Shown here: piece by piece, positions 1 to 8,893 of the stretch
How the letters are laid out: the number at the start of each line of letters is the position of its first letter
Numbering within the stretch: position 1 is the first letter of the stretch
From: Massilia agilis
GTDB taxonomy: Bacteria > Pseudomonadota > Gammaproteobacteria > Burkholderiales > Burkholderiaceae_D
Assembly: GCF_024756255.1 (NCBI RefSeq)
Contig: NZ_JANUHB010000004.1
Coordinates: 1 to 64,000, forward strand
Direction: 5' to 3'
Length of the DNA: 64,000 nt
The notes under the pieces: model-generated
Told to the model about the DNA's origin: nothing
Databases searched by the model: none
The model's input: only the letters and a program-made list of their open reading frames with translations
Program-made: the position numbers and the translations under genes

Positions 1-1
1 C

Positions 2-1618
2 TCAAGCGGCCAGCGCCAGCGAGCGCCCGTCGGCCGTGCCGCGTGCGTTCAGCGGGTGCACGGTGGCGTCCTGCTCCAGCTGGAACACGCGCACCGCTTC
101 CTCCAGTTCCAGCGCCTGCTCGCGCAGCGTCTCGCTGGCCGCGGCGGCCTGTTCGACCAGCGCCGCATTTTGCTGGGTCATCGCATCCATCCCGCTGATC
201 GCCTGGCTGAGCTGGCCGATGCCGGCTTCCTGTTCGCTGCTGGCCAGCGCGATGTCCTGCATGATCGCGCTCACCTCGTGTACGCTGGACACGATCTCCT
301 CCATCGTCGCGCCGGCCTTGCCCACCAGGCTGCTGCCGGTGCCCACCTCCTGCACCGACACCTCGATCAGCGCCTTGATTTCCTTGGCCGCGCTGGCTGA
401 GCGCTGGGCCAGGTTGCGCACTTCCGAGGCGACGACGGCAAAGCCGCGTCCTTGTTCGCCCGCGCGCGCCGCCTCCACCGCCGCATTGAGCGCCAGGATG
501 TTGGTCTGGAATGCGATGCCGTCGATGACCCCGATGATGTCAGTGATCCGGCGCGCCGACGTGTTGATCGCGTCCATGCTGCCCACCACCTGCGCCACCA
601 GCTCGCCGCCCTTGGCCGCCACCCCGGATGCGTTGCTGGCAAGCTGGCTTGCGTGGCGTGCGTGGGCGGCGTTCTGCTTCACGGTGGAAGTGAGTTCCTC
701 GACCGAGGCCGCGGTTTCCTCCAGCGAGCTGGCCTGCTGCTCGGTGCGCGCCGACAAATCCACGTTGCCGTGCGCGATCTCGCCCGAGGCGGAAGCGATG
801 GCCGCGCTGCTGTCGCGCACCTTGCCCACCACGCGATACAGGTCGCGGTTCATGCGGTTGAGCGCCGCCAGCAGCTGCCCGGTCTCGTTGTGCGCGTGCC
901 GTTCCTCGCGGTTGTGCAGCCGGCCCTGCGCCACGGCGTTGGTGACCTCCACCGCGTGCGCCAGCGGCCGGCCGATCGAGCGCGCGGCCAGCACGGCGCT
1001 GCTCACCGCCACCACCAGCGCCCCGAGCCACAGCGCGCCCAGCGCCTTCTGTCCGGCCGCGCCGCGGGCCTTCACTTGCGCCGCCTGGCCGGCCGCCATC
1101 GCCCTGGCGTGTTCGACCAGGCTGTCGATCTCGTCCACGTAAGCCTTTTGCGCCGCCGCCATGTCGCCGCGCGCGATCGTGGCGGCCTCATGCGTATTCC
1201 CATCGGCGCGCGCCTTGAACGCGCTGTCGCGCAGTGCGATGTAGGCCTTGCGCCTGGTGCCGATGCTCGCGTACAGCGCCTTGCCTTCGGCGTCCTCGAC
1301 CAGTTGTTCCAGCTGCTTTTGCAGGTTCGAAATGCGCGCGCTGGTCTGTTTGATTTGCGGCGCCAGTGCCGCGCGCTCGGCTTCGTTGTCCGAGGTGATC
1401 ATGATGGTGGTGCGCATGCCGTTCAACTCGGTCGCGGCGCGCCAGTCGTTGATGATGCGTACCTTGGCCAGTGCATCCGTCATCATTTCCTCGGAACGGG
1501 CGCCGAAGTCGCGCAGCAGCCACATTCCCACGCCGGTCAGCAAGGTCATTAGCAGGCACAGGAGCGCGTAGCTGGCCCCCATCCGCGTGCCGATTTTCAG
1601 GTCATCCAGTCTCATCAT
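2..1618 (-). CDS. Methyl-accepting chemotaxis protein (first of three tandem MCPs)
   Basis: Membrane chemoreceptor of 538 residues that would pass ligand signals to CheA/CheW. Visible layout: a short cytoplasmic N-terminus, TM1 about residues 17-36, a periplasmic four-helix-bundle type sensor about 37-190, TM2 about 192-212, a HAMP linker, then the coiled-coil signalling hairpin with the conserved tip around [17 protein letters not shown]. The tail ends in LALAA and lacks an NWETF-type CheR/CheB tether. Two adjacent ATG codons (1618 and 1615) could each start it; no strong ribosome-binding site separates them. The stop codon lies at the window edge, so the gene is complete. The ligand cannot be told from the sequence. 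It lies downstream of two related receptors on the same strand. Confidence 0.95.
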   Translation of the reverse strand: MMRLDDLKIGTRMGASYALLCLLMTLLTGVGMWLLRDFGARSEEMMTDALAKVRIINDWRAATELNGMRTTIMITSDNEAERAALAPQIKQTSARISNLQKQLEQLVEDAEGKALYASIGTRRKAYIALRDSAFKARADGNTHEAATIARGDMAAAQKAYVDEIDSLVEHARAMAAGQAAQVKARGAAGQKALGALWLGALVVAVSSAVLAARSIGRPLAHAVEVTNAVAQGRLHNREERHAHNETGQLLAALNRMNRDLYRVVGKVRDSSAAIASASGEIAHGNVDLSARTEQQASSLEETAASVEELTSTVKQNAAHARHASQLASNASGVAAKGGELVAQVVGSMDAINTSARRITDIIGVIDGIAFQTNILALNAAVEAARAGEQGRGFAVVASEVRNLAQRSASAAKEIKALIEVSVQEVGTGSSLVGKAGATMEEIVSSVHEVSAIMQDIALASSEQEAGIGQLSQAISGMDAMTQQNAALVEQAAAASETLREQALELEEAVRVFQLEQDATVHPLNARGTADGRSLALAA

Positions 1619-1808
1619 TGTTGTCGTTATGGGATAAAGGTATGGGTCCGGTTACATCCGGGTTCCTGGTTCGGCCCCGCTATTCGCTCCATTTTCCATA
1701 GCAAAAGCCGGCCTACCATTATGCGGCTGGTATTTTGCGGCGTGTAAATATTGGTGTTTTACGAGAAAGAAATGAGGCGCGGCAGCAACAGGTAACGCCG
1801 TGCGGCGC

Positions 1809-1841
1809 AAAAAAAAAAAAACGGTCCCGCGCGGGGACCGT
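1809..1841 (-). terminator. Rho-independent terminator of the second MCP gene
   Basis: Read on the minus strand, an 8-bp perfect GC-rich stem (1821-1828 with 1834-1841, 5-nt loop) is followed directly by a run of about 12 T. It lies 20 bases past the stop of the MCP gene ending at 1862. The first MCP gene is therefore probably transcribed from its own promoter. Confidence 0.9.
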
Positions 1842-1861
1842 TGCATACAGCGGACGGGCTG

Positions 1862-3442
1862 TCAGGCTGCCAGCCGCAGCGCGGGCGGCGCCGCGGGCTG
1901 CATGAGCGGGTGTACCGACGCACCGTGCCCGAGCTGGAACACGCTCACCGCCTGCTCCAGCTGGGCGGCCTGCTGGCGCATCGCCGCGCTCGCAGCCGCG
2001 GCTTCCTCGACCAGTGCCGCGTTTTGCTGCGTCATCGCGTCCATCTGGCTCACCGCCTCGTTGATCTGCTCGATGCCGGCTTCCTGCTCGGCGCTGGCGG
2101 TGGTGATCTCGCGCATGATCGCGGTCACCCGGCTGACGCTGGCCACGATCTCCTCCATCGTCTTGCCGGCCTTGCCGACCAACTGGGCGCCGTTGTCCAC
2201 TTCCTGCACCGAGGCCTCGATCAGCGTCTTGATCTCCTTGGCAGCGCTGGCCGAACGATGGGCCAGGTTGCGCACTTCGGTCGCCACGACCGCAAAGCCG
2301 CGCCCCTGCTCGCCGGCACGTGCCGCCTCGACGGCGGCGTTGAGCGCGAGGATGTTGGTCTGGAATGCGATGCCGTCGATCACGCCGATGATGTCGGTGA
2401 TCTTGCGCGCCGACGCGTTGATCGAGCCCATGGTGGTGACCACCTGCTCGACCACATGGCCGCCCTGCAGCGCGACCGTGGACGCCGCGTCGGCCAGCTG
2501 GTTGGCCTGGCGCGCGTTGTCGGCGTTCTGCTTGACGGTGGTGGTCAGTTCTTCCATCGACGACGCGGTTTCCTCCAGCGACCCGGCCTGCTGTTCGGTG
2601 CGCACCGACAGGTCTTCGTTCCCGCTGGCGATCTGGTCGGAGGCGCTGGCGATCGCGCCGGTGCTGTCGCGCACCGCGCTGACGATGCGGTACAGGTCGC
2701 GGTTCATGCGGTTGAGCGCGGTCAGCAGCTGGCCGGTTTCGTCGCGCGAGAAGGTCTGTTCGCGGTTATCGAGCTTGCCTTGCGCGACCGCCTCGGCCAC
2801 CTTGATCGCGCGCCCCAGCGGGCCCGTGATCGATCGCGTCACCAGCACCGTCCAGCCGATCGCGATCACGATCGACAATGCCCACAGCGCGGACAGCACC
2901 AACTGCCCGGTCTTGCCGTGCGCGATCACCGCGTCGCCATTGCCCTCGGCGCGCTCGCGCTGGTGCGTGGCCAGCGCGCCGATGGCGTGGCCGTAGTCCT
3001 GCAATGCGGCTTCCATCGCGTCCAGGCCCGCCCCCGCGTTGGCGGCGGCGGCATCGCGTGCACGGATGTATTTGTCGCGTTTGGCGGTGGCTTCTTCGTA
3101 GAGCTGCTTGCCGGTGTCGCTCGAGACCAGCCGTTCCAGCTCGGCCTGCACCTTGCTGATGCGTTCGCTCGTGGTTTTCACCTGCTGCTCCAGGCGCGCG
3201 CGCACCGCCGGGTTGTCTTCCCCGATCAGGGCCTCGGCCCGGACGCCGTTCAGCTCCGAGGCGGTCATCCACTCGGTGGCCAGCCGTTCCTTCGCGATGT
3301 CCTCCTTGAGGATCGTTTCGGTGCTGCTCTGGTAGTCGCGCAGCAGGTAGATGCCGACGGCCGTCAGCACGGTCATAAACAGGAGCAAAAGGGCGAATCC
3401 GGCGCCCAGTTTGGCGCCGATGCGAAGGTCTGCAATTTTCAT
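1862..3442 (-). CDS. Methyl-accepting chemotaxis protein (second of three)
   Basis: Chemoreceptor of 526 residues with the same architecture as its neighbour: TM1 about 14-34, periplasmic four-helix-bundle sensor, TM2 about 183-205, HAMP, and a signalling domain with the [17 protein letters not shown] hairpin tip. The start ATG at 3442 begins MKIADLRIGAKLG, which aligns with the N-terminal amphipathic segment of the first receptor. The periplasmic domain differs clearly from the first receptor while the cytoplasmic halves are closely similar. This fits duplication followed by divergence of ligand specificity. The gene ends in a strong terminator. No C-terminal CheR-binding pentapeptide is present. 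Confidence 0.95.
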   Translation of the reverse strand: MKIADLRIGAKLGAGFALLLLFMTVLTAVGIYLLRDYQSSTETILKEDIAKERLATEWMTASELNGVRAEALIGEDNPAVRARLEQQVKTTSERISKVQAELERLVSSDTGKQLYEEATAKRDKYIRARDAAAANAGAGLDAMEAALQDYGHAIGALATHQRERAEGNGDAVIAHGKTGQLVLSALWALSIVIAIGWTVLVTRSITGPLGRAIKVAEAVAQGKLDNREQTFSRDETGQLLTALNRMNRDLYRIVSAVRDSTGAIASASDQIASGNEDLSVRTEQQAGSLEETASSMEELTTTVKQNADNARQANQLADAASTVALQGGHVVEQVVTTMGSINASARKITDIIGVIDGIAFQTNILALNAAVEAARAGEQGRGFAVVATEVRNLAHRSASAAKEIKTLIEASVQEVDNGAQLVGKAGKTMEEIVASVSRVTAIMREITTASAEQEAGIEQINEAVSQMDAMTQQNAALVEEAAAASAAMRQQAAQLEQAVSVFQLGHGASVHPLMQPAAPPALRLAA

Positions 3443-3604
3443 TCAGGTCCTGGTCAACAAGTGCAGGAGCGGGCACGGCGGCCCGCTCCAGGGATTTGTA
3501 TAGACAACAGGACAAGTATAGGTGAAAAAGTTTCCCGCGGGATATTTAGATTACAAATAACTATCATTTTCCGGGGCGCGCGGCCCCCCGGCAGCAGGGC
3601 ATGC

Positions 3605-5203
3605 TCAGGCCAATGCCAGCCGGTTGCGGGACGGGGCCGCGATGGCCAGCTGGTCGAGCTGGAACACGCCCACGGTGCGGGCCAGGCTCGCCGCCTGCTC
3701 CTGCATGGCGGCCGAGGCGGCGGCGGCTTCCTCCACCAGCGCGGCGTTCTGCTGCGTGACCTGGTCCATCTGGACCACCGCCTTGTTGATCTGCTCCAGT
3801 CCCGCGCTCTGCTCGCTGCTGGCGGCGGTGATCTCGCCCATGATGTCGGTGACCCGGCGCACGCTCTCGATGATGTCCTTCATGGTCGCGCCGGCCTGGT
3901 CCACCAGTTTTGCGCCGCTGTCCACCTGCGCCACCGAATGGTCGATCAGCGTCTTGATTTCCTTGGCCGCTCCCGCCGAGCGCTGGGCCAGCGTGCGCAC
4001 CTCGGCGGCAACGACCGCGAAGCCACGTCCTTGCTCGCCGGCGCGCGCGGCTTCGACCGCCGCATTGAGCGCCAGGATATTGGTCTGGAAGGCGATACCG
4101 TCGATGACGGAAATGATTTCGACGATATTCCTGGACGCGGCGTTGATGCTTGCCATGCGCTCGACTGCCTGCGACACCACCGCGCCGCCCTGCTGCGCCA
4201 CCTCCGAGGCCGACAGCGCGAGCTGGTTGGCCTGGCGTGCGTTGTCCGCGTTCTGCCGCACGGTGGAGGTCAGCTCCTCCAGCGAGGACGCGGTCTCTTC
4301 CAGCGCGCTGGCCTGGTGCTCGGTGCGGGCCGACAGCTCGTAGTTGCCGGCCGCGATTTCGCCGGCGGCCGTATTGATGGTGTCGGTCCCGGCGCGCACC
4401 TGCCGCACCACGCCCTCCAGCTGCCGCCGCATGTCCTGCATGGCGGCCAGCAGGCTCGACTCGTCGTCGGCTTTCAGCTCCACCTGCACCGTCAGGTTGC
4501 CCGAGGCGATCTCGCCGGCGACCTGGGCGGCGTAATCCGGTTCGCCGCCCAGCTGCTTGAGCAGGCTGCGGCTGATCGTGGCGCCGACGATGGCCGCCAG
4601 TGCCAGTGCCAGCGCGCCTAGTCCCAGCATGGTGTTGCGCGAAGTGGCATAGGTAGCGGCGGCATCGCGCGAGGCCGCGTCGATGCGGCCGGTTGCGTGC
4701 GCGATCAGTTTTTCGACCGTGCCCTTGTAGTTGGCCAGCGCCGGGCGCAGCTGCGTGGCCAGGTAGGTTTTCGCCTCCTCGTCCTTGCCGCCCTGGATCA
4801 GCGCGATCAGCGCGTCCTGGCCGGCGCGGTAGCGCGCGCGCGCCTCTTGCGCCGTTTGCACGAGGGCGTGCGCGTCCGGCGTGTCCAGCTTGGCGCGCAG
4901 CAGGTCAAGCTGCGCGTCCGCCGTCTTGCGCGCCTCCGCGATCGTGGCGAGTTGGTTCTTGCGGTCCTGCGGGTCGGGATTGAGCATCATGTTGCGCAGC
5001 GCGATCGCGATCCTGTCCACCTGGGCGAGCAGGATGCTCGACTGTTCGAGCTTGGGCAGCTCTTGCTGCGCGATCTGCGCGCTGGCCGCGTTCAGCGTAG
5101 AGGCCTTGTTGACGCCGACTGCAATAATAATGACCAGCAACAGGCTGAGGCAGCCAAAACCGATCACAAGGCGGGTGCCCACCTTGAGTGCATGCATGTT
5201 CAT
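3605..5203 (-). CDS. Methyl-accepting chemotaxis protein (third of three)
   Basis: Chemoreceptor of 532 residues. I place the start at ATG 5203 ([17 protein letters not shown]), preceded by an AGAGGAAAGA ribosome-binding site. An upstream extension of 45 codons in frame is Arg-rich and not receptor-like. TM1 spans about residues 12-32, followed by a Tar-type four-helix-bundle sensor, TM2 ([16 protein letters not shown]), a HAMP region and the methyl-accepting coiled coil with the [17 protein letters not shown] tip. It is the most divergent of the three receptors, with a longer TM2-HAMP junction. The ligand is unknown. The 162 bases to the second MCP gene are AT-rich and could hold that gene's promoter, but I see no convincing sigma-28 site. 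Confidence 0.95.
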   Translation of the reverse strand: MNMHALKVGTRLVIGFGCLSLLLVIIIAVGVNKASTLNAASAQIAQQELPKLEQSSILLAQVDRIAIALRNMMLNPDPQDRKNQLATIAEARKTADAQLDLLRAKLDTPDAHALVQTAQEARARYRAGQDALIALIQGGKDEEAKTYLATQLRPALANYKGTVEKLIAHATGRIDAASRDAAATYATSRNTMLGLGALALALAAIVGATISRSLLKQLGGEPDYAAQVAGEIASGNLTVQVELKADDESSLLAAMQDMRRQLEGVVRQVRAGTDTINTAAGEIAAGNYELSARTEHQASALEETASSLEELTSTVRQNADNARQANQLALSASEVAQQGGAVVSQAVERMASINAASRNIVEIISVIDGIAFQTNILALNAAVEAARAGEQGRGFAVVAAEVRTLAQRSAGAAKEIKTLIDHSVAQVDSGAKLVDQAGATMKDIIESVRRVTDIMGEITAASSEQSAGLEQINKAVVQMDQVTQQNAALVEEAAAASAAMQEQAASLARTVGVFQLDQLAIAAPSRNRLALA

Positions 5204-5536
5204 TCTTTCCTCTTGATTGGTATCGCGTTTCGGACGGCGCTTTAGCCTGGACAGATGCGCCTGGCGACGGTCGAACCGACGCGCGGCAGGGCAGTGGACG
5301 GACTTGCGGAACGAGTGGTGGTTGCGGATTCGGTGCAACCGGGAGGAAATTTTAGTAGGGAAAATCCTACACGCAAAACAGTGTGGCGGCGGTCAGGGGA
5401 GGTATTTCAAGAACTGTCTCCGGCAGGAGACAGAATTCTTGCACCGAGCCAAGAAAGGGGACGCAATAAGTCACGGAGGCAATAACACCCGCCGGAACCG
5501 GGCCGGCGGATGCTGCAACGATGCCTGCGCAGACGC
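5204..5536. other. Intergenic region between MCP and gabD genes
   Basis: These 333 bases carry no credible gene. They hold the leader of the third MCP gene, a small inverted repeat (GTAGG, 6 bases, CCTAC; about 5354-5369), and the hairpin listed at 5489-5509. Reading frames through the stretch are Arg/Gly-rich and lack ribosome-binding sites. Confidence 0.6.
5489..5509 (-). terminator. Probable terminator hairpin downstream of gabD
   Basis: A 7-bp perfect stem CCGCCGG/CCGGCGG with a 7-nt loop lies 28 bases past the GabD stop. On the minus strand it is followed by GTGTTATT, so the T-tract is weak. Confidence 0.5.
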
Positions 5537-6991
5537 TCAGATGCCGCCCATGCAGATGTACTTGATGACCAGGTAGTCGTCCATCCCGTACTTCGATCCT
5601 TCGCGTCCCAGTCCCGACTGCTTGACGCCGCCGAACGGCGCCAGCTCGTTCGAGATCAGGCCGGTGTTCACGCCCACCATCCCGGTTTCGATCGCCTCGG
5701 CGATGCGCCACACGCGGCCGATGTCGCGCGAGTAGAAATACGACGCCAGCCCGAACTCGGTGTTGTTGACCATGCCGATCACTTCTTCCTCGGTGCGGAA
5801 GCGGAACAGCGGCGCCAGCGGGCCGAAGGTCTCCTCGCGCGCGACCTTCATGTCCGACGTCACCCCGGTGAGCACCGTGGGCTGGAAGAAGCTGTGCCCG
5901 AGCGCGTGGCGCTGGCCGCCCACCGCCACCTGCGCACCCTTGGACAGCGCGTCCGCCAGGTGGTCTTCCACCTTTTCCACTGCCTTGGCGTTGATCAGCG
6001 GCCCCTGGGTCACGCCCGGCTCCAGGCCGTTGCCGACCTTGAGCGCCTGCACCTTGGCCACCAGCCGGCGCGCAAATTCGTCGTACACGCCGTCCTGCAC
6101 GTACAGCCGGTTGGCGCACACGCAGGTCTGGCCGGCGTTGCGGTACTTGGAGGCGATCGCGCCCTCGACCGCGGCATCGAGGTCGGCGTCGTCGAACACG
6201 ATAAAGGCCGCGTTGCCGCCCAGTTCCAGTGAAATCTTCTTCACCGTCGGCGCGCACTGCTGCATCAACAGGCGCCCCACGGCGGTGGAGCCGGTAAAGC
6301 TCATCTTGCGCACGGTCGGGTTGCCGGTCATCTCGCCGCCGATCGCCTGCGCGTCGCCGGTCACGATCGAGAACACACCGCGCGGCACGCCCGCGCGCTC
6401 GCCCAGCACGGCCAGCGCAAACGCGGAGTAGGGCGTGAGCTCGGAAGGCTTGAGCACGATCGGGCAGCCGGCCGCCAGTGCCGGCGCGACCTTGCGGGTG
6501 ATCATCGCGGACGGGAAGTTCCACGGCGTGATCGCGGCGCACACGCCGATCGGCTCCTTGGTCACCACGATCCGGCGGTCCGGCCACGGCGAGGGGATCA
6601 CGTCGCCGTCGGCGCGCTTGGCCTGTTCGCCGAACCACTCGAAGAACGAGGCCGCATAGCCGATCTCGCCCTTGGACTCGGCCAGCGGCTTGCCCTGCTC
6701 GACGGTCATCAACACGGCGAGGTCGTCCGCGTTTTCCAGCATCAGGTCGCTCCACTTGCGCAGGATCGCGGCGCGCTCCTTGGCCGTCTTCTTGCGCCAG
6801 GCCGGCCAGGCGGCGTTGGCCGCTTCGATCGCGCGGCGCGTCTCTTGCGCGCCCATGTGCGGCACGGTGCCGATCTTTTCGCCGGTGGCCGGGTTGCGCA
6901 CGTCCACCGTGGCGCCGCCCTCGGCGTCGCACCAGCCGCCGTCGATGTAGGCCTGCTGGCGCAGCAGGGAAGGGTCTTTCAGGTTCAGCAT
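5537..6991 (-). CDS. gabD: NAD(P)-dependent succinate-semialdehyde dehydrogenase, GabD type
   Basis: Cytoplasmic aldehyde dehydrogenase of 484 residues that would oxidise succinate semialdehyde to succinate, the last step of GABA breakdown. Start ATG 6991 (MLNLKDPSLLRQQAYIDGGW) matches the usual GabD N-terminus and has AAGGA upstream. The much longer reading frame upstream is antisense to the S41 peptidase gene and is not coding. Visible family features: the TPWNFP motif, the SFTGSTAVGR nucleotide-binding segment, Glu256 in ELGG and the nucleophile Cys290 in GQTC. Length matches E. coli GabD. It would finish the pathway begun by the Puu-type genes further along, although it is transcribed separately and 4 kb away. 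Confidence 0.92.
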   Translation of the reverse strand: MLNLKDPSLLRQQAYIDGGWCDAEGGATVDVRNPATGEKIGTVPHMGAQETRRAIEAANAAWPAWRKKTAKERAAILRKWSDLMLENADDLAVLMTVEQGKPLAESKGEIGYAASFFEWFGEQAKRADGDVIPSPWPDRRIVVTKEPIGVCAAITPWNFPSAMITRKVAPALAAGCPIVLKPSELTPYSAFALAVLGERAGVPRGVFSIVTGDAQAIGGEMTGNPTVRKMSFTGSTAVGRLLMQQCAPTVKKISLELGGNAAFIVFDDADLDAAVEGAIASKYRNAGQTCVCANRLYVQDGVYDEFARRLVAKVQALKVGNGLEPGVTQGPLINAKAVEKVEDHLADALSKGAQVAVGGQRHALGHSFFQPTVLTGVTSDMKVAREETFGPLAPLFRFRTEEEVIGMVNNTEFGLASYFYSRDIGRVWRIAEAIETGMVGVNTGLISNELAPFGGVKQSGLGREGSKYGMDDYLVIKYICMGGI

Positions 6992-7171
6992 GGGGTCCTC
7001 GTCCTTGTTCGATAAGCATGCAATTCGCTCATGGTAGTGCTTTTTTGCTCGCGCCGCCGGGTGCGTTCGGTACAGCCTGCTCCGGGATTTGTGCAGTCTG
7101 TCGCATCGTCGTGGCTTTCTATCCCGGCAATATTTACGCTGCCAGCATGTTAATTTCGAGGAGTATTGCCG

Positions 7172-8803
7172 ATGCCACGACGTCTCATCCTGGCCGCCGC
7201 GCTGGCGGCTGCCGCCTCTGCCAGCCTGGCGCAAACCGCCGCTGACCTCCAGATGCAGGCCAACATGGCCTTCGCGTCCAGGGACTACGAGCGCGCCGGC
7301 ACGCTGCTCGAGCAATCGTTCGAGCGCCAGCCGCAGCCGGCCCAGCTGTACAACGCGGCCTGCGCCTACGCCCTGGGCGGCCAGAAGGAACAGGCGATGC
7401 GCACGCTCCAGCGCGCGCTGGCCAACGGCTTCTTCAACGCCACGCTGGCCGAGAAGGACAGCGACCTGGCCGCGCTGCACGGCGACCCGCGCTGGCCGGC
7501 GCTGCTGGAACAGATGAAGCAGAAGGAAGTGCTGGAGGCGCGCCTGTTCAACTCGGCGGCGCTGCGCTCGCCCTACCGCGACGACCTGCCGGAAGACGAG
7601 AAGGTGGCCGGGCTGTCGAAATTCTGGTCCGAGGTGAAGTACAACTTCGTGTACACCGACACCCTCAAGGAGCTGGACTGGGACAAGCTCTACCTGGAAA
7701 CGCTGCCCAAGGTGCGCGCGACCAAGTCCACGGCCGAGTACTACCGCGTGCTGATCCAGCTTGGCGCCCGGCTGCGTGACGGCCATACCGGGATCTGGGG
7801 CGCGGACGAGCTGCTCAACAAGGACTGGGCCAAGCCGCTCTTGAAGACCCGGCTGGTCGAAGGGAAAGTGCTGGTGGACGCCGTGTTCGACCCGGAGCTG
7901 GTGGCCAGGGGCGTCGTGCGCGGCACCGAGATCACCGCGGTGGACGGCGAGCCGGTCAAGGCCTGGGCCGAGCGCGAGATCCGGCCCTACGTGAGCGCGT
8001 CCAGCGAGCATGACATGAACCAGCGCGTGTACGGCTACCAGTTCCTGCAAGGGCCGGTGGACGTGGCGCCGCGGGTGAGCTTTCGCACCGCCGCCGGCAA
8101 GGTGTTCGACGCGCCGGTCAAGCGCGTGAGCTTCCAGGAGTACGGCAAGCTGGCGCCGAAGATCGAGGCGTTCGAGTTTCGCATGCTGCCCGGCAATGTG
8201 GCCTACGTGGCGCTGAACAGCTTCGGCAACAGCAAAGCGGCGGACGGTTTCCTTGCCGCGTTCGACCAGATCGCCAAGTCGCAAGCGCTGATCATCGACG
8301 TGCGCAACAACGGCGGCGGCAACTCGGGCGAGGGCTACCGCGTGCTGTCCACGCTCACCGACAAGACCTACGTGCCGGGCAAGTGGGGCACGCGCGACTA
8401 CCGGCCCACCTACCGCGCGTGGCAGATGGCCAACCCCGACCACGAGGAGCTGGACACGCCGCGTGGGCCGGACATGGCGCACCAGTACAGCAAGCCGGTG
8501 GTGGTGCTGACCTCCGCCCGCACCTACTCGGCGGCGGAAGACTTTGCGCTCGCGTTCGACATCATGCAGCGCGGGCAGATCATCGGCGAAGCGACCGGCG
8601 GCAGCACCGGCCAGCCGCTGTTCTTCGACCTGCCCGGCGGCGGCCACGCGCGCATCTGCACCCGCAGCGTCACCTACCCGGACGGGCGCGTCTGGATCGG
8701 CAAGGGCATCGCGCCGAATGTGACAGTGGCGCCGACCGTGGCCGATATCCGCAAGGGCCGCGACACGGTGCTGGAAGCCGCACTGGCCAGCTTGCGCAAG
8801 TAG
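7172..8803 (+). CDS. Secreted S41 family peptidase with N-terminal TPR-like region
   Basis: Exported serine peptidase of 543 residues. ATG 7172 is preceded by GAGGAG and gives a clean signal peptide (MPRRLILAAALAAAASASLAQ). A TTG two codons upstream is a less likely start. Residues about 25-115 are TPR-like helices. A PDZ-like middle part follows, then the S41 core with DVRNNGGGNSGEG and the probable nucleophile Ser453 in TYSAAEDFA. This places it near the tricorn/C-terminal processing and IRBP-like peptidases. Substrate unknown; it is probably periplasmic and degrades peptides. A hairpin follows the stop. The gene is read divergently from gabD across about 180 bases. Confidence 0.88.
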   Translation: MPRRLILAAALAAAASASLAQTAADLQMQANMAFASRDYERAGTLLEQSFERQPQPAQLYNAACAYALGGQKEQAMRTLQRALANGFFNATLAEKDSDLAALHGDPRWPALLEQMKQKEVLEARLFNSAALRSPYRDDLPEDEKVAGLSKFWSEVKYNFVYTDTLKELDWDKLYLETLPKVRATKSTAEYYRVLIQLGARLRDGHTGIWGADELLNKDWAKPLLKTRLVEGKVLVDAVFDPELVARGVVRGTEITAVDGEPVKAWAEREIRPYVSASSEHDMNQRVYGYQFLQGPVDVAPRVSFRTAAGKVFDAPVKRVSFQEYGKLAPKIEAFEFRMLPGNVAYVALNSFGNSKAADGFLAAFDQIAKSQALIIDVRNNGGGNSGEGYRVLSTLTDKTYVPGKWGTRDYRPTYRAWQMANPDHEELDTPRGPDMAHQYSKPVVVLTSARTYSAAEDFALAFDIMQRGQIIGEATGGSTGQPLFFDLPGGGHARICTRSVTYPDGRVWIGKGIAPNVTVAPTVADIRKGRDTVLEAALASLRK

Positions 8804-8815
8804 TGGCGGTGAGGT

Positions 8816-8838
8816 GAACGGCGTGGGCCACGCCGTTC
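8816..8838 (+). terminator. Putative terminator after the S41 peptidase gene
   Basis: A perfect 9-bp stem (GAACGGCGT with ACGCCGTTC, 5-nt loop) begins 12 bases past the stop codon. The downstream tail is AATAATCC, so a proper T-run is missing. Confidence 0.5.
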
Positions 8839-8850
8839 AATAATCCTGCT

Positions 8851-8892
8851 AGTATTTCCCGTTTTTAATTTTTGTTTTCAACGGGAAATACT
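8851..8892 (+). promoter_or_regulatory. Perfect 13-bp inverted repeat covering the subtilase ribosome-binding site
   Basis: AGTATTTCCCGTT (8851-8863) is repeated inverted as AACGGGAAATACT (8880-8892) with a U-rich 16-nt loop. The ATG follows one base later. The only Shine-Dalgarno-like sequence, GGGA at 8883-8886, lies inside the right arm, so the mRNA hairpin would hide it. It could control translation (RNA thermometer or protein-bound leader) or be a DNA operator. The sequence alone does not decide. Confidence 0.65.
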
Positions 8893-8893
8893 G

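Noticed and set aside
3574..3598. CCGGGG/CCCCGG hairpin after the third MCP gene as terminator
   Set aside because: On the minus strand it is followed by AAAATGATAG rather than a T-run, so termination there is not supported.
1841..4621. A 926-codon plus-strand frame across two MCP genes
   Set aside because: It is antisense to two clear receptor genes and their terminator, and its product is rich in His, Arg, Leu and Gly without domains.
5537..8647. Reading frame of 1036 codons extending gabD upstream
   Set aside because: The first 550 codons lie antisense to the S41 peptidase; the GabD start at 6991 with its own ribosome-binding site explains the gene.
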